From Ophiodon elongatus (Eukaryota > Chordata > Actinopteri > Perciformes > Hexagrammidae): a stretch of 64,000 bases of DNA. The position numbers and the translations under genes were made by a program. Positions 1 to 14,146 of the stretch are shown piece after piece (within the stretch, counting starts at the first letter, position 1; each line of letters begins with the position of its first letter). Under the pieces are notes generated by a model. That model saw nothing but the letters and a program-made list of their open reading frames with translations. It was not told the origin of the DNA and made no database searches. The stretch covers positions 3,121,001 through 3,185,000 of the forward strand of contig JACSYO010001856.1 of the NCBI GenBank assembly GCA_016806645.1, given 5' to 3'.

Positions 1-427
1 CTAAATGAAAATAATAACTGGGCAACTACTGTTGAGTTAATCTTGGTGCTAGCTAACATTAGTACAGTCATTATCAATGAAATGTATGTTGTGTATTTTT
101 CATGGTTCTTTGCATCCGAGTCCACTACAGTCATGAAACGCACATGGAGTGAAATTGGAAATTGGAAAGGAAACGTAAATGCTTCTTCTGATGTTGCATT
201 GCAGTCAAATTCGTATTATTGAATACAATAAATAATTCAATTTGGGATGGAAAACTCACTGGAGCATGCAAACGTTTTCTGTAATGATGTGTATGGCACT
301 GCTGTTTCGGTTTTAATCAGAACCAGCACAAACGCAGCATGTGTAACCCCTTATTTGCGTAGCATACAAAATCCTGCAGTTACTGAATGTGATAACTTTA
401 ACGCTCTTCTCATGTTTGGGCCCACAG
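1..427 (+). other. chd9: chd9 intron, 3' part
   Basis: This is intron sequence ending at the acceptor TTTGGGCCCACAG before the exon at 428. The open frame running through it (247-597) is a shadow caused by read-through into the exon and shows no family resemblance. No other element is visible. Confidence 0.7.
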
Positions 428-3400
428 GTACAGAAGCTTCAGGCTATCCTGAAGCCCATGATGCTGCGTCGGCTGAAGGAGGATGTGGAGAAGAAGTTGG
501 CTCCCAAAGAGGAAACCATCATCGAGGTGGAGCTAACCAACATTCAAAAGAAATACTACCGCGCCATCCTAGAGAAGAACTTCACTTTCCTGGCTAAAGG
601 AGCTGGCCAGGCAAATATGCCCAACCTGGTCAACACCATGATGGAGCTGAGAAAGTGCTGCAACCACCCCTACCTCATTAAAGGTAAGCTGCCGCCTTTT
701 TACAGGTTTATTATTTAGGTGCTCATTATAATTTGATAACTCAAGTGATTCTTCAGACACCAGACTCTGCATACCGGTAATGCTGCTTTAAGACATCCAT
801 GAAAATCTAAACGGATATTGCATATCTACTGAATCGGCCAAATGTGTTCACATATTTTTTTCAGGGTCTCTTTTTTTTTACTATATGCTTGTGAAATTAT
901 ACTATATACTTTTATATGTTACACATGCGTCTGAAAAGACATTCAGACATAGGAAAGGCATTTTTTCTTCTGGAAATTCTGAAGTAATTTTTCATGTACT
1001 TAAAAATGAGTGGACATTGAACATTAGGGGAAATAAGATCTGGTAGAAAAAGCATGAAACACTTGCTGATGTAGCCATGTCTTTGCTATGACAGGAGCAG
1101 AGGAGAAGATCCTAGAGGACTTCAGGGAGGTGTATAGCCCCACTGCAATGGACTTTCACCTGCAAGCTATGGTGCAGTCTGCCGGGAAGCTGGTCCTCAT
1201 TGACAAACTGCTGCCCAAGATGAAGGCCGGAGGGCACAGGGTGCTCATCTTCTCCCAGATGGTGCGCTGCCTTGACATCTTGGAAGACTACCTCATTCAG
1301 AGAAGGTAATGGGGACGGATGATGAAGGATTGTTTGTTTTTTTTTCTTGATCAAGTGAAACTTTTAATTGTTAACTTAGTGCTGCTGCCCTAAAATGTAA
1401 AGTCCCTCGTATCATCTGGCTTTATTATATCCGTTATGATTCAAAGGAAAGGAAAGTTTACTGGGAAGTAGCTACTACACATGTTGGAAAGGGTGATCTG
1501 ACTCTTATCGCTGCAAATTGTTGGACTCAGTATGTCTATAGTGGCGTGTCCGAGCATGCAATAGATGACAGCCAATTGCCAGTGAGAGTAGTTGGCAGCA
1601 GAAGCATTAGTGATTAGAGATATGGAGCCTCGTGCTTCATCACATCAGATGAGTCAAAACAACACATCCATCCATCCATCTCTTTCTGCATCCATTTATC
1701 CTGTTTGGGCCAAAAGGCTCCTATAGTGACATTGATATTATAATTGTTTTGCTCTGTGCAAAATGTATGATTTGTAGGTCTGTAGTTGGAGCAAAAGAAA
1801 AAGGGACCCCACTACAGAGAACAGGGGTAACTGATAAAGATTATGGACAATGATTTGGACTTATGTCATGGCCATAAAGCTTGTAAATACAACCAAGGCT
1901 CCACCAAAGTACAACATTGCTATGAGAATCAAAGAGCTCTCACTTTGCTTTCCTCTGTGTGTGTCTGCTTCTGTCTGTGTCAGCAGTGTCTTAGGTAATG
2001 CCCAAAAGTCCCATTAAAAGCTGAAATGGAGTGAGTGGTCAGGAACAAGACTATCATGGGGAAAGGTTAACAACTAGCCATAAGAGTTTACATTTAATGG
2101 CATTTAGGAATTTGATTATTACATATAAGAGTTTTCTGGTTTATAGTTCTCATCTTTTTCTTTCATTTTTTCTTATTTTTTTACCAACTTTTACTCTTCA
2201 AACTTTTATATTTCATACACCTAATTTTTGTGGGTCTCCATAGATACCTTTGTTGCTCTTGTGTTTCTCTCTCTCTCTCTCTCCCCTAAACTATAGTAAA
2301 CATGTGAGGTGCTGCGCAGTACAGACCTCAGACAGGGTTCAGCAGCAGGTTATAGAAGCCCTCGGGGCTCTACTGCATTTAGACAGCAGGGTTTTCTGTG
2401 AGGTTTCTCCTGACTGAAAGTGGTTTGCCCTGGGGGTTGTCAGGGGGTCGGATTGTGGGAGGGGATGAGAATGGACACAATGATGAAAGAAGATATAACC
2501 ACTCCGTGTAGAAACAGTTTTATGTATTGATTTGGATACAGTTTCCAGGTGTAGAAGGGAAGCAAAATAAGACTAAGGTTTTGGGTAGATATAAAACCCA
2601 GTCCATAAGTACCATGGTAAAAATGTGTTTTCTACAGGAAAACGCAAACATGATCAAAATGTTCATCATGTTCAGAATCAGAACAGGATTATTGCCAGGT
2701 AGGTTAGTCACATACAAGGAATTTGCCTTGGTGTTTGGTGCATACAATAAACAATTTAAGGAAAATACACGAGTACTGCAAGAGTCAGTAACAACTATAA
2801 AACATAATATAAGAAATATATACAATATAATTATTTTGGATTTAGAGAGCTGTACAGTTATGTGAAGATTGTGCAAAAATATTGTCAGTGCATGTGCAAA
2901 GGTTCACAGTGAAAGTGTGCAGAACAAGCCATTTATTCAAACAGTTATTGCAATGCATACATCATGGGTCACTTTTTTTGTGTTGCAGGTACTTGTATGA
3001 GCGAATAGATGGACGTGTTCGTGGGAACCTGCGGCAGGCAGCTATCGACCGCTTCAGTAAGCCCGACTCGGAACGCTTTGTTTTCCTTCTGTGCACAAGA
3101 GCTGGTGGCCTGGGAATCAACCTCACAGCAGCAGACACCTGCATCATCTTTGACTCGGACTGGAACCCGCAGAACGACTTGCAGGTACGACACAACCGCA
3201 CACAGAGACTCGCTGAGCAGTCGGTGCAACGTAGTGCTGTCTTAGATTTGTCCCATTAATGTAAAGGCATTAGATCATTTTGACTCTCGAACAGATGTCA
3301 GAAAAGAGATAACTATTAATGTAAACGCCTGCCAACAAGACTCATCGCCACAAAAAGTGCCTTGCACTGTATCCAATCAAGACCACATGCAAATTTCACT

Positions 3401-3706
3401 CGATAATTCAAATTACCATTATTTAGGATCAGATGACTTTCATGCCCAACCAAAGAAATCAACACAATCTCCTTTTCTGTATGTGCAGTGCATTTTACTC
3501 CATTTTCTTTCTGCCCTTCACAGGCCCAGGCCCGCTGCCATCGGATCGGTCAGAACAAAGCAGTGAAGGTGTACCGTCTGATCACCAGGAACTCATACGA
3601 GCGAGAAATGTTTGATCGCGCCAGCCTCAAGCTGGGCCTGGACAAAGCAGTGCTGCAGAGCATGAGTGGCCGAGATAACAGCCTGGGTGGAGGCGCCGGG
3701 GGAGCG
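428..3706 (+). other. chd9: chd9 exons for the end of the ATPase core and helicase C lobe
   Basis: Four exons (428-683, 1095-1305, 2989-3184, 3524-3706) encode residues 1-221 of the visible protein. Landmarks are MLRRLKEDVEK and RKCCNHPYL at the lobe 1/lobe 2 junction, then VLIFSQMVRCLDILEDYL, YERIDGRVRG, LCTRAGGLGINL, FDSDWNPQND and the arginine-finger block QARCHRIGQ. All are standard SNF2-family lobe 2 motifs and none is broken, so this half of the motor looks catalytically competent. The Walker A and DExx motifs belong to lobe 1 and are not in the window. Confidence 0.93.
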
Positions 3707-6700
3707 GTGAGTTTTAATATTGTCCAAACGGTCTGGAATCAAAATGGGGAATTAAATCATTTAGTAATGTAAATTATGTTCAGTTAATTTTCAGAGAGGT
3801 GCTTGTTTTCAGACCGTGCTTGTGATGAAAGCCATTAATTTCACAAGATGATCTTGGCAAGACATCATTTTTTTTTTTTCAGTTGAACTATCTCATCATC
3901 AAATTATTAGAAAAACGAGCAGCGTGGCACTGTGCTAATCAGAGAGCTTGTTTACACATTTTTTTCATTCATTGTTATCATCTTAATGTAGCGCTACCAT
4001 ACCCACTGAACTTATGTAACTACTTTTTTTTCATTGTTTACTCCTCCCGGCTTATTTTCCTGCTCAGTTTAGTGTCGCATTAAATAACTTAAATCTTAAA
4101 TATCACTTTGAAATGAAATTTGGAAGTGGGTAGAGTGGGTTATCCTTTAAGTTTCTTCTGCTCACTAACTCAGACGTTCCTGTAACCACCGGGTGAGCAT
4201 GAGTGCTTTTATAGAAGTAAAGGACAAAATATTTCTTCTAATAGTCTCTCCAACAATAACAAAGTCAACCATTTCTGATATCAGTCTTGAATGATCTCAG
4301 AAGAACACTGTAAGCACAAGCAAAGAAAATAGAACTGTTCACAACCCCTAAAACTTGGAGCTCACTCTGAAAATTTTGTGAAATTTAGTGAGTGTAACCA
4401 ATCCTATTAGAGTCTAATCTCGTTGTGAGGGAGTGTGTCAACAGTGTTTGAAGTATGTGGGTGGATGTTTTGTTACAGTTGGTGTCCTCTGAGAATTAAC
4501 AGAAGTATAAGGAGGTTGAGCTATTAGCAGGTCTCCACATCTGGTCTGACTGAACATATTTGCATAATAAACATCTGCAGGGGTTAGACACAGGGCTGTT
4601 GATATTATAATTCTAATAATCCAACATGTTGTGTATTTAACAGAATAATTTTTTTGAGAATTGAAAGGTTTTGCAGCTATTGTGTAATATTATGTTCCAT
4701 ACTGTTTCCTTCTGCACCACAAGTCCTTTTTTATATTCTGTTCGGTCTTAACCATTTATTTGTATTTGTTGTATATAGTTTCTTGACCCTAAATGTCTGC
4801 TTCTCCGTGCCTCTCAGGCACCGCAGCAGCAGCTGTCTAAGAAGGCGATTGAGGATCTGTTGCGACGCGGTGCATACGGGGCCATCATGGATGATGAGGA
4901 TGAAGGGGCCAAATTCTGTGAGGAGGACATCGATCAGATCCTCCAGCGCAGGACAAAGACCATCACCATCGAGTCTGAGGGACGAGGATCCACTTTTGCT
5001 AAGGTGAATGAAGTGGATAATATGGCTGCTCTAACTCTAAGTGATGTAAATTGAAACTTGAAATGTTTTTACCCAGTCCTCGCCATGGAATTGGGGACGG
5101 CTACATTTAACATTTTACAGGTCACGGATTGTGGTTGATTTTTGACCAGGAGCAACTTTGAATTATACAAGGAATGTCAATATGATTATGTTTTGATATG
5201 ATATTCATGTCTGCTTTCAGGCCAGTTTTGTGGCGTCCGGAAACCGCACAGACATTTCTCTGGATGACCCCAACTTCTGGGACAAATGGGCCAAAAAGGC
5301 TGACATTGATATGGAAATGGCAAACGGCAGAGTATGTACTTCACCACAAATGGGTCTTAATCGTCCTTTGTATAATTTATTTTGTCACAAAGATGTTTTG
5401 CATCTAATAAAGGCGTAATGGCTGGACAGCCAGTGGGGCTGCAGCCTTCCTTTTATCTGTGTTATAGACCTTGAAAGCCCTTTACTGAAATTGTCCGCCC
5501 TCCATTCCCTCGCTACAGAACAGCTTGGTGATCGACACTCCTCGTGTCAGAAAGCAGACAAGGCCGTTCAGCGCCACCAAGGATGAGTTGGCAGAGCTTT
5601 CAGAGGGCAACAGCGACAGTGACGAAACCAAACCCAAGCTCCGGCGAAATCACGACCGCCTCAACAGCTATGGACGCACGGAGTGCTTCAGAGTAGAGAA
5701 GAACCTGCTTGTTTATGGGTAAGACTATTGAAATTGTTTAAGCCATTATGTGCTGATCTTGTTAACAGGATTCTGACAATGTGGACTAGATTTTTTGTTT
5801 CCTGTATTAGTCAATTGTTTGATTTTGTCCGAATATCCCCCTCTGTATGTGACTAATGCCGGTTATAAAGACATCAATATCATTTCTATAATACTAAATG
5901 CAAGTACATGTTGTATTTCACAATAAAATGTCCTCAAAGTAGTATATCTTGTCAAGTAATTTAATTTCAATTTTGCTTGTTCCCTTGGTTTTCCAGGTGG
6001 GGTCGTTGGAAGGATATTCTCACTCATGGGCGTTTTAAGAAGCAGCTGGTAGAGCGGGATGTAGAGTCCATTTGCAGGGCCCTGCTGTCTTACTGCCTGG
6101 TCCATTACCGTGGAGATGACAAAATCAAAAGCTTCATGTGGGACCTGATCGCCCCGACTGAGGACGGACGCACCAAGGAGCTGCAGAATCACCTGGGTGA
6201 GTCTCAGGACTTCTAACCTACATTTAAAATGGCCTTATCACAGCAGACAGTGGCGCGTGGAGATATTGGAATGAGTGAGATTTGGGAAACTACTTCAAAA
6301 CCTATACTGCACGTCTGACTCAACCTGTTCTTGTTTCGATAGGTTTGTCTGCTCCAGTCCCTCGTGGTAGAAAGGGTAAGAAGATGAAAACACAGTCCAG
6401 CTCCTTTGACATCCACAAAGCGGAGTGGCTTAGGAAACACAACCCAGAGCACATGCTTCAGGACGACGGCTACAAGAAACACCTCAAACATCACTGCAAC
6501 AAGTAGGTGTTTCCCTATTCAGCCGTACGTTGTAACTTCAACATGAACAAATAAATTGCTGTCACTTAAATCCAGTTCAGTTTTTATCGAATAAGACACG
6601 AAATTAGATTGTAGTCCGACATCACCAACTAAAAAAAAAACCAGCTGTTTATTAGAAAGCAGAAGTAGTAACCGCAAAAGATGGATATTCATGACTATAG

Positions 6701-7939
6701 GAAATGGTGTCACTAGATGAGAGTGACAGTTGTAATATCGCATAGTTGCACATGGTGACTAATATCTATAGTTGGTTTGATTTATGTCTTGTGCATGCGT
6801 GTGTTCTTGTGTGTTTGAACTGTCATGCTGTTGAAGCAACTGCCAGGTGGTCATTATTGTCTTTTAGCACAGATTGTATCAGATGATTTTTAATAGAAAG
6901 AAGCCGTAGTCTAAAATACAGTTTGCACATGGCTCACATTTTTTACTGGGGCACCTCAAAGCCACAGTAATTAGGAGGCACTAAAATGTCTATCGGAGCC
7001 GACGGTAGACTGATTCATTAACACACGTGCTTCTCGTCGAGACCAGCTGACTGATAGGATTCTTAATGAGACTTCAGCCCAGCTAATGGCCTTCATAGAT
7101 CTCTCTTATTTACAGACAGAGGCAAAAAGATGGCTGCTATCAAAACACGGCCCGCTGAGATATAAAGCCAAATGGATGGCTGCTTGGTTTTAAAAGGGGG
7201 GCTTGTGTCTGTAGGGCTTTGGACGCCGAGCGCTGCAGCTTCCATAGAAAGTTCTCCATTGTTTCCTGGTCCAGTTGTGCTGAATCCAGGGATTGTCTGA
7301 TATGTGACACGCCAGGCAAATGGGGACATGCAGTCAGCAGAGTTTGCTGACTTCTGCATTTTCCCTTCGAGGACCTGGAATGTGACTGGTGGGGGGGCTG
7401 GGGGAGGGGAGATCGGGGGATCGGGGGGTTCACTGCCTTCCTTAACAGGACTGTAAATGTAAGACTTCTATACAGGAATGGAAACTATAAGAAGTAGTGA
7501 GAAATGATTCTGACAGTTTCCAAATGTTTTGATAAATGTGAAAGCTCAGCATCTGATCACCATGGATCATCATGTTGTAAATTTCTTGTTCCTCAAGCAG
7601 TTTGTGTGGGCTTTTTACTGACTGAATATAAAATATCCTTTACTGCACACTGTAGTAAAGATGTGAAACTGTGAGGATTAAATCTGCTTTGACATGGAGG
7701 ACACGGTTTTGAGAAGGCACATAAAAAATTCATGGTGTTTGTGTGTTTTGAATCAGAATTGCATCTGTGACTCAGTAATCTCCCGTCGTTACGCTGGTTT
7801 TTGATGGATTGTTTTCTGTGAACAGACCATGAGGAATTCTTTTCATGCCACTCATGTCATGCATACTTGGCTTATTTGCTTCTGAAAGACTGTGTATGAC
7901 TGTGCTGAGATCCTCTGCTGCCTCTTTGAGTGAACCACA

Positions 7940-7987
<48 letters not shown>

Positions 7988-10900
7988 TCAGAGACTAACC
8001 GACTAACAAAGGCTTGGAAGGAGAGTGATGAGGGGCTGTGCTGACAGACAGAGGAAGCAGCAGCAGCTGCTCCTGGGCGCGTCCAGTCACACAGGAGGAT
8101 GGAGGGTGGAGGAGTTAAAGGGAGGAAGTTCAAGACTTTGATTTACCAGAGCTACAAGTCCAGATCGGTCACCACAGACATCCATCACTCCGGCAGACAG
8201 ACAGACAGACCTGGGAGCCCTGCAGTTTTTCCTTGTCCTATCAGTGCATACGGGAAGGATTTGGGGCTCAATTATAACAATATTTAGCTGAATTACAGCT
8301 TAAAATATAGCATGCCAGGCAGTCCATCTTTTTTAGAGTGGCAGTCCACAACTCTCTTTAAGTGCTCTTAAAAAAAAAGGAGCAGCGCTGAAGAGAAGCT
8401 TTGGTAGGAGAAGAGGCTACAAGTTTACATGATGTGATAGTGATTTTTTTCTTTTCTTTTTTTTAAGTGGCTGCAAGTACAAAGTAGTAGACAATATAAC
8501 CGTTTATCTAGAGAGGTTACTTCACTCTTTATGCTCTTATTAAGGAAATGTTCAGTGTTCCAACACTAGTAGTCAGGCAACAGGTTGAGGGGCTTCTTTC
8601 AGAAAAGCTGGATGTGCCAATTTGGATTTTTCCTAAATTTCCCTGCTCATTTGGACAGTGGAGATTACTGTATCCTCTGAGATGTAACCATTCTTTAAAG
8701 AGTAATTGTAGGACAGCGAATAACTCTATAATGATAGCAATGCCCCGCAGGGATTTTTAAATCCACTTTTTTTTCCAACGACCAGCTTTAAAGGACGGGA
8801 TATCAAATATTTCGTGTTTGGACAAAATCATTACAGAGCGCTTTCTACATTGAAGCAAAATCTCAAGGCATACTAGACGGTGCAGCCTGGCACACCAGCG
8901 CACCACATTTCCCACCACTTCACTGCGTCTTCGCTCAAAGCCTGCTGGCTCTGATGTGTGATCATGCATCACAGAGCTAATGTCTCCCCTGTGAGTCAGT
9001 CCGCCTCTCGCTACCTTGTCAGCCTCGGCTTCCCAGCCTTCATCTACTGCCAGAGCACGACCACATGACGACTGGAGAGAGACTGTTGTCTGTTCATTCA
9101 GTCCTCGAGGCCTGGCTGTGGCGCTGCCCATGACTCCCTATGTGGTCCATACACTCGACTTCAGTGAAACTATAATTCACCAACTTAATTGATGAGGCCT
9201 ATTGTGTATACCTGCTCTGTGGAAGGCCTAGCTAATGATTTATAGCTGTAAAAAAAGAAAATCCTACAGTACAGGTGTATGTATTATACATAGATTCAGT
9301 AGAGTGTATGCTGTGTGTGTGTGTGTGTGTGTGAAATGATAGGACGAGGACCATGCAGGGCAATTTTAGGATTAAATTGTCCCACATTTCACTCATTTGC
9401 ATTGTGTTCAACAAGTTGCTGCGTGTGTGTTGGTTCTGCTCGCTCAGCATTTGTGCGCGGTCAGGGCTTTGTTGTGACCAGTGGGTTTTCTCTGTGCAGG
9501 GTGCTGCTCAGGGTCAGAATGCTCTACTACCTGAAACAAGAGGTGATAGGAAGCCAGGCCCAGAGGGTGCTAGACGGCGTGGACTCCAGGTGAGCAGACG
9601 TTACCTTACCTTACATACACTTCCTGCCCGATGTTTTTATCATAGGTTTGCTTTTTTTAAACTCTTGAAAGACAATCACTTTATTTAACAAATGTAATAC
9701 AGCAGATGGTACCCAACACTGCCTAATGTGGTTGTAGAATTCCAGACCTGCTCAGATAATGGGATAGTTTGGTAAGATGGATTCATGGTCATTAGCATAT
9801 AGTATCAACCTGTTGAAGGAAGAAACCACTGATCAGCCAAATGAATAAGACGGTTGCAGAGCTCCACCTGCTGGTGAAAGATAGGGTTTTTATTTTTGTT
9901 TGCTTTTATGCAGCGATGTTGAAAATGTTTAATAAAAACGTCTGTTAATGAGAAAATCACCATAGAAAGTTAAAAGGCTTTTATTGTTTCACAATTGAGA
10001 TTTGTTTCATAATAAAAACACTTAATGGGAGCTATGTGTTGGGCCTCCTGAACAGTTATTGGTGTTACATGACCAAATTAATACAGCAAATGGTAGCAGA
10101 TTAAAAAGGTCAGAAAATGGATCTAATCAATAAAGATTCCCCCACATGATATCTGTCTAAATGTCGTCCTCCTCCTCTTCAGTGATCTAAAGATCTGGGT
10201 CCCAGACCCTGACCATTCGGAGCTGCCAGCCTTGTGGTGGGATGCCATCTGTGACAAGTGTCTGCTGCTGGGTGTCTATAAGCATGGTGAGAAACCTCAG
10301 CCTGTACTGTGACTTTTCTTTTTAAATAAGGGAATCCAAATGAGAAACGTGTGCCCTAGAGTTGAAATTGAACTCAACTAGTCTTGACTATATGCTAAAA
10401 GGATATGTGGGCACTTTACAAAAGCGGGAAAAGTCAGTATCTGATATAAAACAAGTAACTATATAATAGTATTTAAAGTTTTTCTGAGACCAATTGTTTT
10501 AAAAAGTAAAAAAAAAAAAAAAGATTAGAATTTTTGGCTTCACTGTCCGTATGTGTTCCTTTGATACCAAGTGATTGTGGGAAATCCTGCAGCTTGTGTA
10601 TGTTGCCTGGTCACTATCTATGAGTTTCCAGGCGTTAGCCTATACTAACTTCTTTGTATTTGCTTTACCTCTTGTGCTCTCCCAGGTTATGAGAAGTACA
10701 ACACAGTCCGTGCAGACCCGACCCTGTGCTTCCTAGAGCGTGTGGGGCGACCAGATGAGAAGGCCATCGCTGCCGAACAGAGAGGCAACGATTTCATGGA
10801 TGGGTCAGTACAAACATTATGTGGCCTTTTTGTTTTAATGTGCTTTGCTTAAGTTTAGATATTTAAAAACAAAATGTGTCCGCTTAGTTGTCAACTGTAA

Positions 10901-13900
10901 AACTGACACAAACTTTATCTGTGTGTGCAGGGATGTGGATGACCCAGAGTACAAGCCCGCTCCAGCTCTGCTGAAGGACGATATGGAGGTACGGCCACGT
11001 GAACCAATGGTGCATGTTGGTCCTGTGATGAAGCATATTAGTCTGATTAGTTGATGGAATTATCCCCCTGTGTATTTAAGCTCATTTGTGATTTAAAAAT
11101 GAAATCCATCCTAGTCTGGTTTGAGTATGTTTTGTCCTGCCATAAACACACACCGTCTTCTCATGCAGGATGATGCCTCTTCTCCTGGAGACTTGGTTGT
11201 CACTGACAACGCCGGAGGTGAGTATTAGATGCTTGTAATCCGCAGTGGATTATCGTTGCTATGATTATTTTAAATACAGGCTTCCCACAGACTGCAGAAA
11301 TCTGAAAAGTTGGGAATTTGAAGTTGGGATGAAAATGACACATGCGCAACATGCTTCCTACAAAAATAAAAAAAAAACATGGAAACAATGGCATGCAGAT
11401 TTTGTAAATTTGAATGTTGCTGTATATCATTCTGATCCAGACGCAGTTCCAGTGACAGGAGGAGAATCTTCCTACTGGCCTTCCCCCTCGGTGCTGACAG
11501 CCCGGCTGAGGCGACTGATCACAGCCTCTCAACGCTACACCAAGAGCCGGCAGATCCTCCAGATCCACCAGATCCACCAGATCCACCAAACTCAGACTCC
11601 ATCTCCGTCGACCATGATACTGTCTGCTCCGCTCTGTCCGCTGCCCTCCTCACTCAACGACACCCTCAACCCTAAGATGGTTGCTAAGATTGAACGGCAA
11701 CAAAGGTCAGAACACAGAGCGGGTCAATGTTTTTGGCTGAGAACTAAAATGCATCTTGAAGGTTTTGATCAGTGAGAAAGAATATCACTGTGTATGAAAA
11801 TTGTTACTAAACGGTGCTTTTCTCACTTTCCCCAGATGGACCAGACGAGAAGAGGCTGACTTCTACCGTGTGGTCTCCACTTTTGGTGTCGTTTTCGACC
11901 CAAACCTTGGCCGGTTCGACTGGACCAAGTTCAGGGCCATGGCTCGGCTGCACAAAAAGACTGACGAGAGCCTGCAGAAATACCTGTGTGCTTTTACCGC
12001 CATGTGCCGAAGGGTGTGTCGCCTGCCACCCAAAGAGGGAGGTCAGAAACCTACTTACTTATTATTACACACGTCGACACACACACACACACACGTCGTT
12101 CTTTGTACATCTTAACACCTTCTCTCATCTCTGTGTTCTACCTTATGAACATAACAATCAATTATGCTCGTCCAACTGCTTAACATTTTTTAGGAACAAA
12201 TGAATTGATGAAGTGAAGATAAGTATAATGTGGCAACCAATAGCTTGTGTCAGTGAAAATGCCATATTAGAATTATGTATGTATTTAGACTTTATTGCAC
12301 AATGCCCTGATGAGACATCTACAAGATAAAGTCAGTAACAGTGCTTTGGGTTGTTGCAGTATCACCTACACTCATTCATGGCTGTAAAGGGTTTGATTTT
12401 GGAGAGGTCGGTAGCCCCTTAATAAACAAGCTAGCTCAGCAGTGCTGAGATAGAGAGGCTGATAAGGTTAATCATTTGTAGAAAGACAAACAGCGTGATG
12501 TTTTGACTCAAGGCACAAACGGGTCTTTGGGTTGTATCTGTAGGGCAGCGTTTATTTCCTCGCCCGCACTCTCTCTCACACCGTCTCCTTTGTTCCAGAC
12601 TCTGCGGTGGATCCGTCTCTGACCCTCCAGCCCATCACTGAGGAGCGAGCGTCTCGTACACTGTACAGAGTAGAGTTGCTTCGCCAGGTGAGGGAACAGG
12701 TTCTTTGCCATCAGTTCCTCTATGAGCGCCTGCCGTTGTGCCAGATGAGCTCCGACTTGCCCGTCTGGTGGGAGGCTGGTACCCACGACCGGGACCTGCT
12801 AATTGGAGCTGCCAAACACGGCGTCAGCCGCACAGATTACCACATTCTGAGAGACCCTGAGCTCAGCTTCATGGCTGCCCAACGCAACTACAGCCAAACA
12901 AAATCTGCACAGCAGCAATCCCGCACATCCACCCCACTTCTACACCCTCAGTGCCAGGCCACCGGCTCAGCGTTGACAGCCTCTCCGGTGCCTCCACCTG
13001 CCCAGAGAGAGACGGAGCCCAGTGGGGTTGTACCCAAAGTGGAACCAGCCTCCGAGGGTGAGGAGGGCCGGGAGAAGCAGGGGGAGAGTTGGAGCCCTCC
13101 TCCAGCACCAGCTACTCCCACAGGTTTGGAGGAGAAGCCCTTGTCTGACGTGAGGGAGAAAGAGATGCAGATGGTGGCGGCACGAACCAAACCGCTCACA
13201 CCCAACTCCTCTGAGAGGAAACCGAAGAAGGCCAGCAAGAGGAGCCGCAGGGAGGCTAGGCGTGGCTCAGAGTCCGACACAGGTGGCTCCTCCTCCAGCT
13301 CTTCCTCGCGCTCCTCTTCCTCCTCCTCCTCCTCCTCTTCTTCCTCGTCACATTCCGGCTCCAGCTCCTCCTCCTCTTCGTCATCTTGCTCCTCTGGCTC
13401 TTCTTCATCATCGTCCTCCTCCTCATCTTCTGATGACAGTGAAAGTGAGGGAGAGGAAGGGAAGAAGAAAGGTGAGTACCTCAAACCCAAACTCTTTCTA
13501 GTAGGTGACAAAGAACGTAATATTTTATATTTTGTTTGGCGCAAAGACATATTTCACTAAATCACTGACCATCTAGATGGTGTAAATTGAATATACCATG
13601 TATATAGGTTAATGTATCACTCTGGAGGGCAACACATCAATATAAATTACACAATACATAAAAATGTCGCAAGAAGTCTGTACACAGTCTCTCTTTCTCA
13701 GGTTTAAGTGTGTTTCTAATGTCTGTCTCTGTGTCCTGTGACATTCTCAGTCCCTGTAGCAACAAGTGTAAAGGGCTTTGATGAGGACAGTGTGGCGTCT
13801 CTGAGCATGACGCAGGATGAAATCCAAGACCCCCATACAGCCGAGAACGGCATCAACAACTCCTCGCATCCTTTCCAGGGAGGAGGATACATGCTCGCTG

Positions 13901-14073
13901 CATCCTACTGGCCAAAGGTAAACTGCTCTTCATGTTTCGAATCCTGTCACTGTGGTGAGGCAGAGATACACAACAACACTGCATGGCTTAATCAAGTATT
14001 TAGCTAAAAGGCGAAATATTTAATCATTAAATAAGTATTTGTCTCTGATGATTTTTATTTTTAAATGATCATA

Positions 14074-14146
<73 letters not shown>

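Noticed and set aside
11245..11440. N-terminal part of a 176-codon frame
   Set aside because: This is intron sequence reading into the chd9 exon that starts at 11441 after TCTGATCCAG.
12948..13550. 200-codon antisense open frame rich in Glu/Asp
   Set aside because: It is the reverse strand of the chd9 Ser-rich tract; Ser codon runs read as Glu/Asp runs on the other strand.
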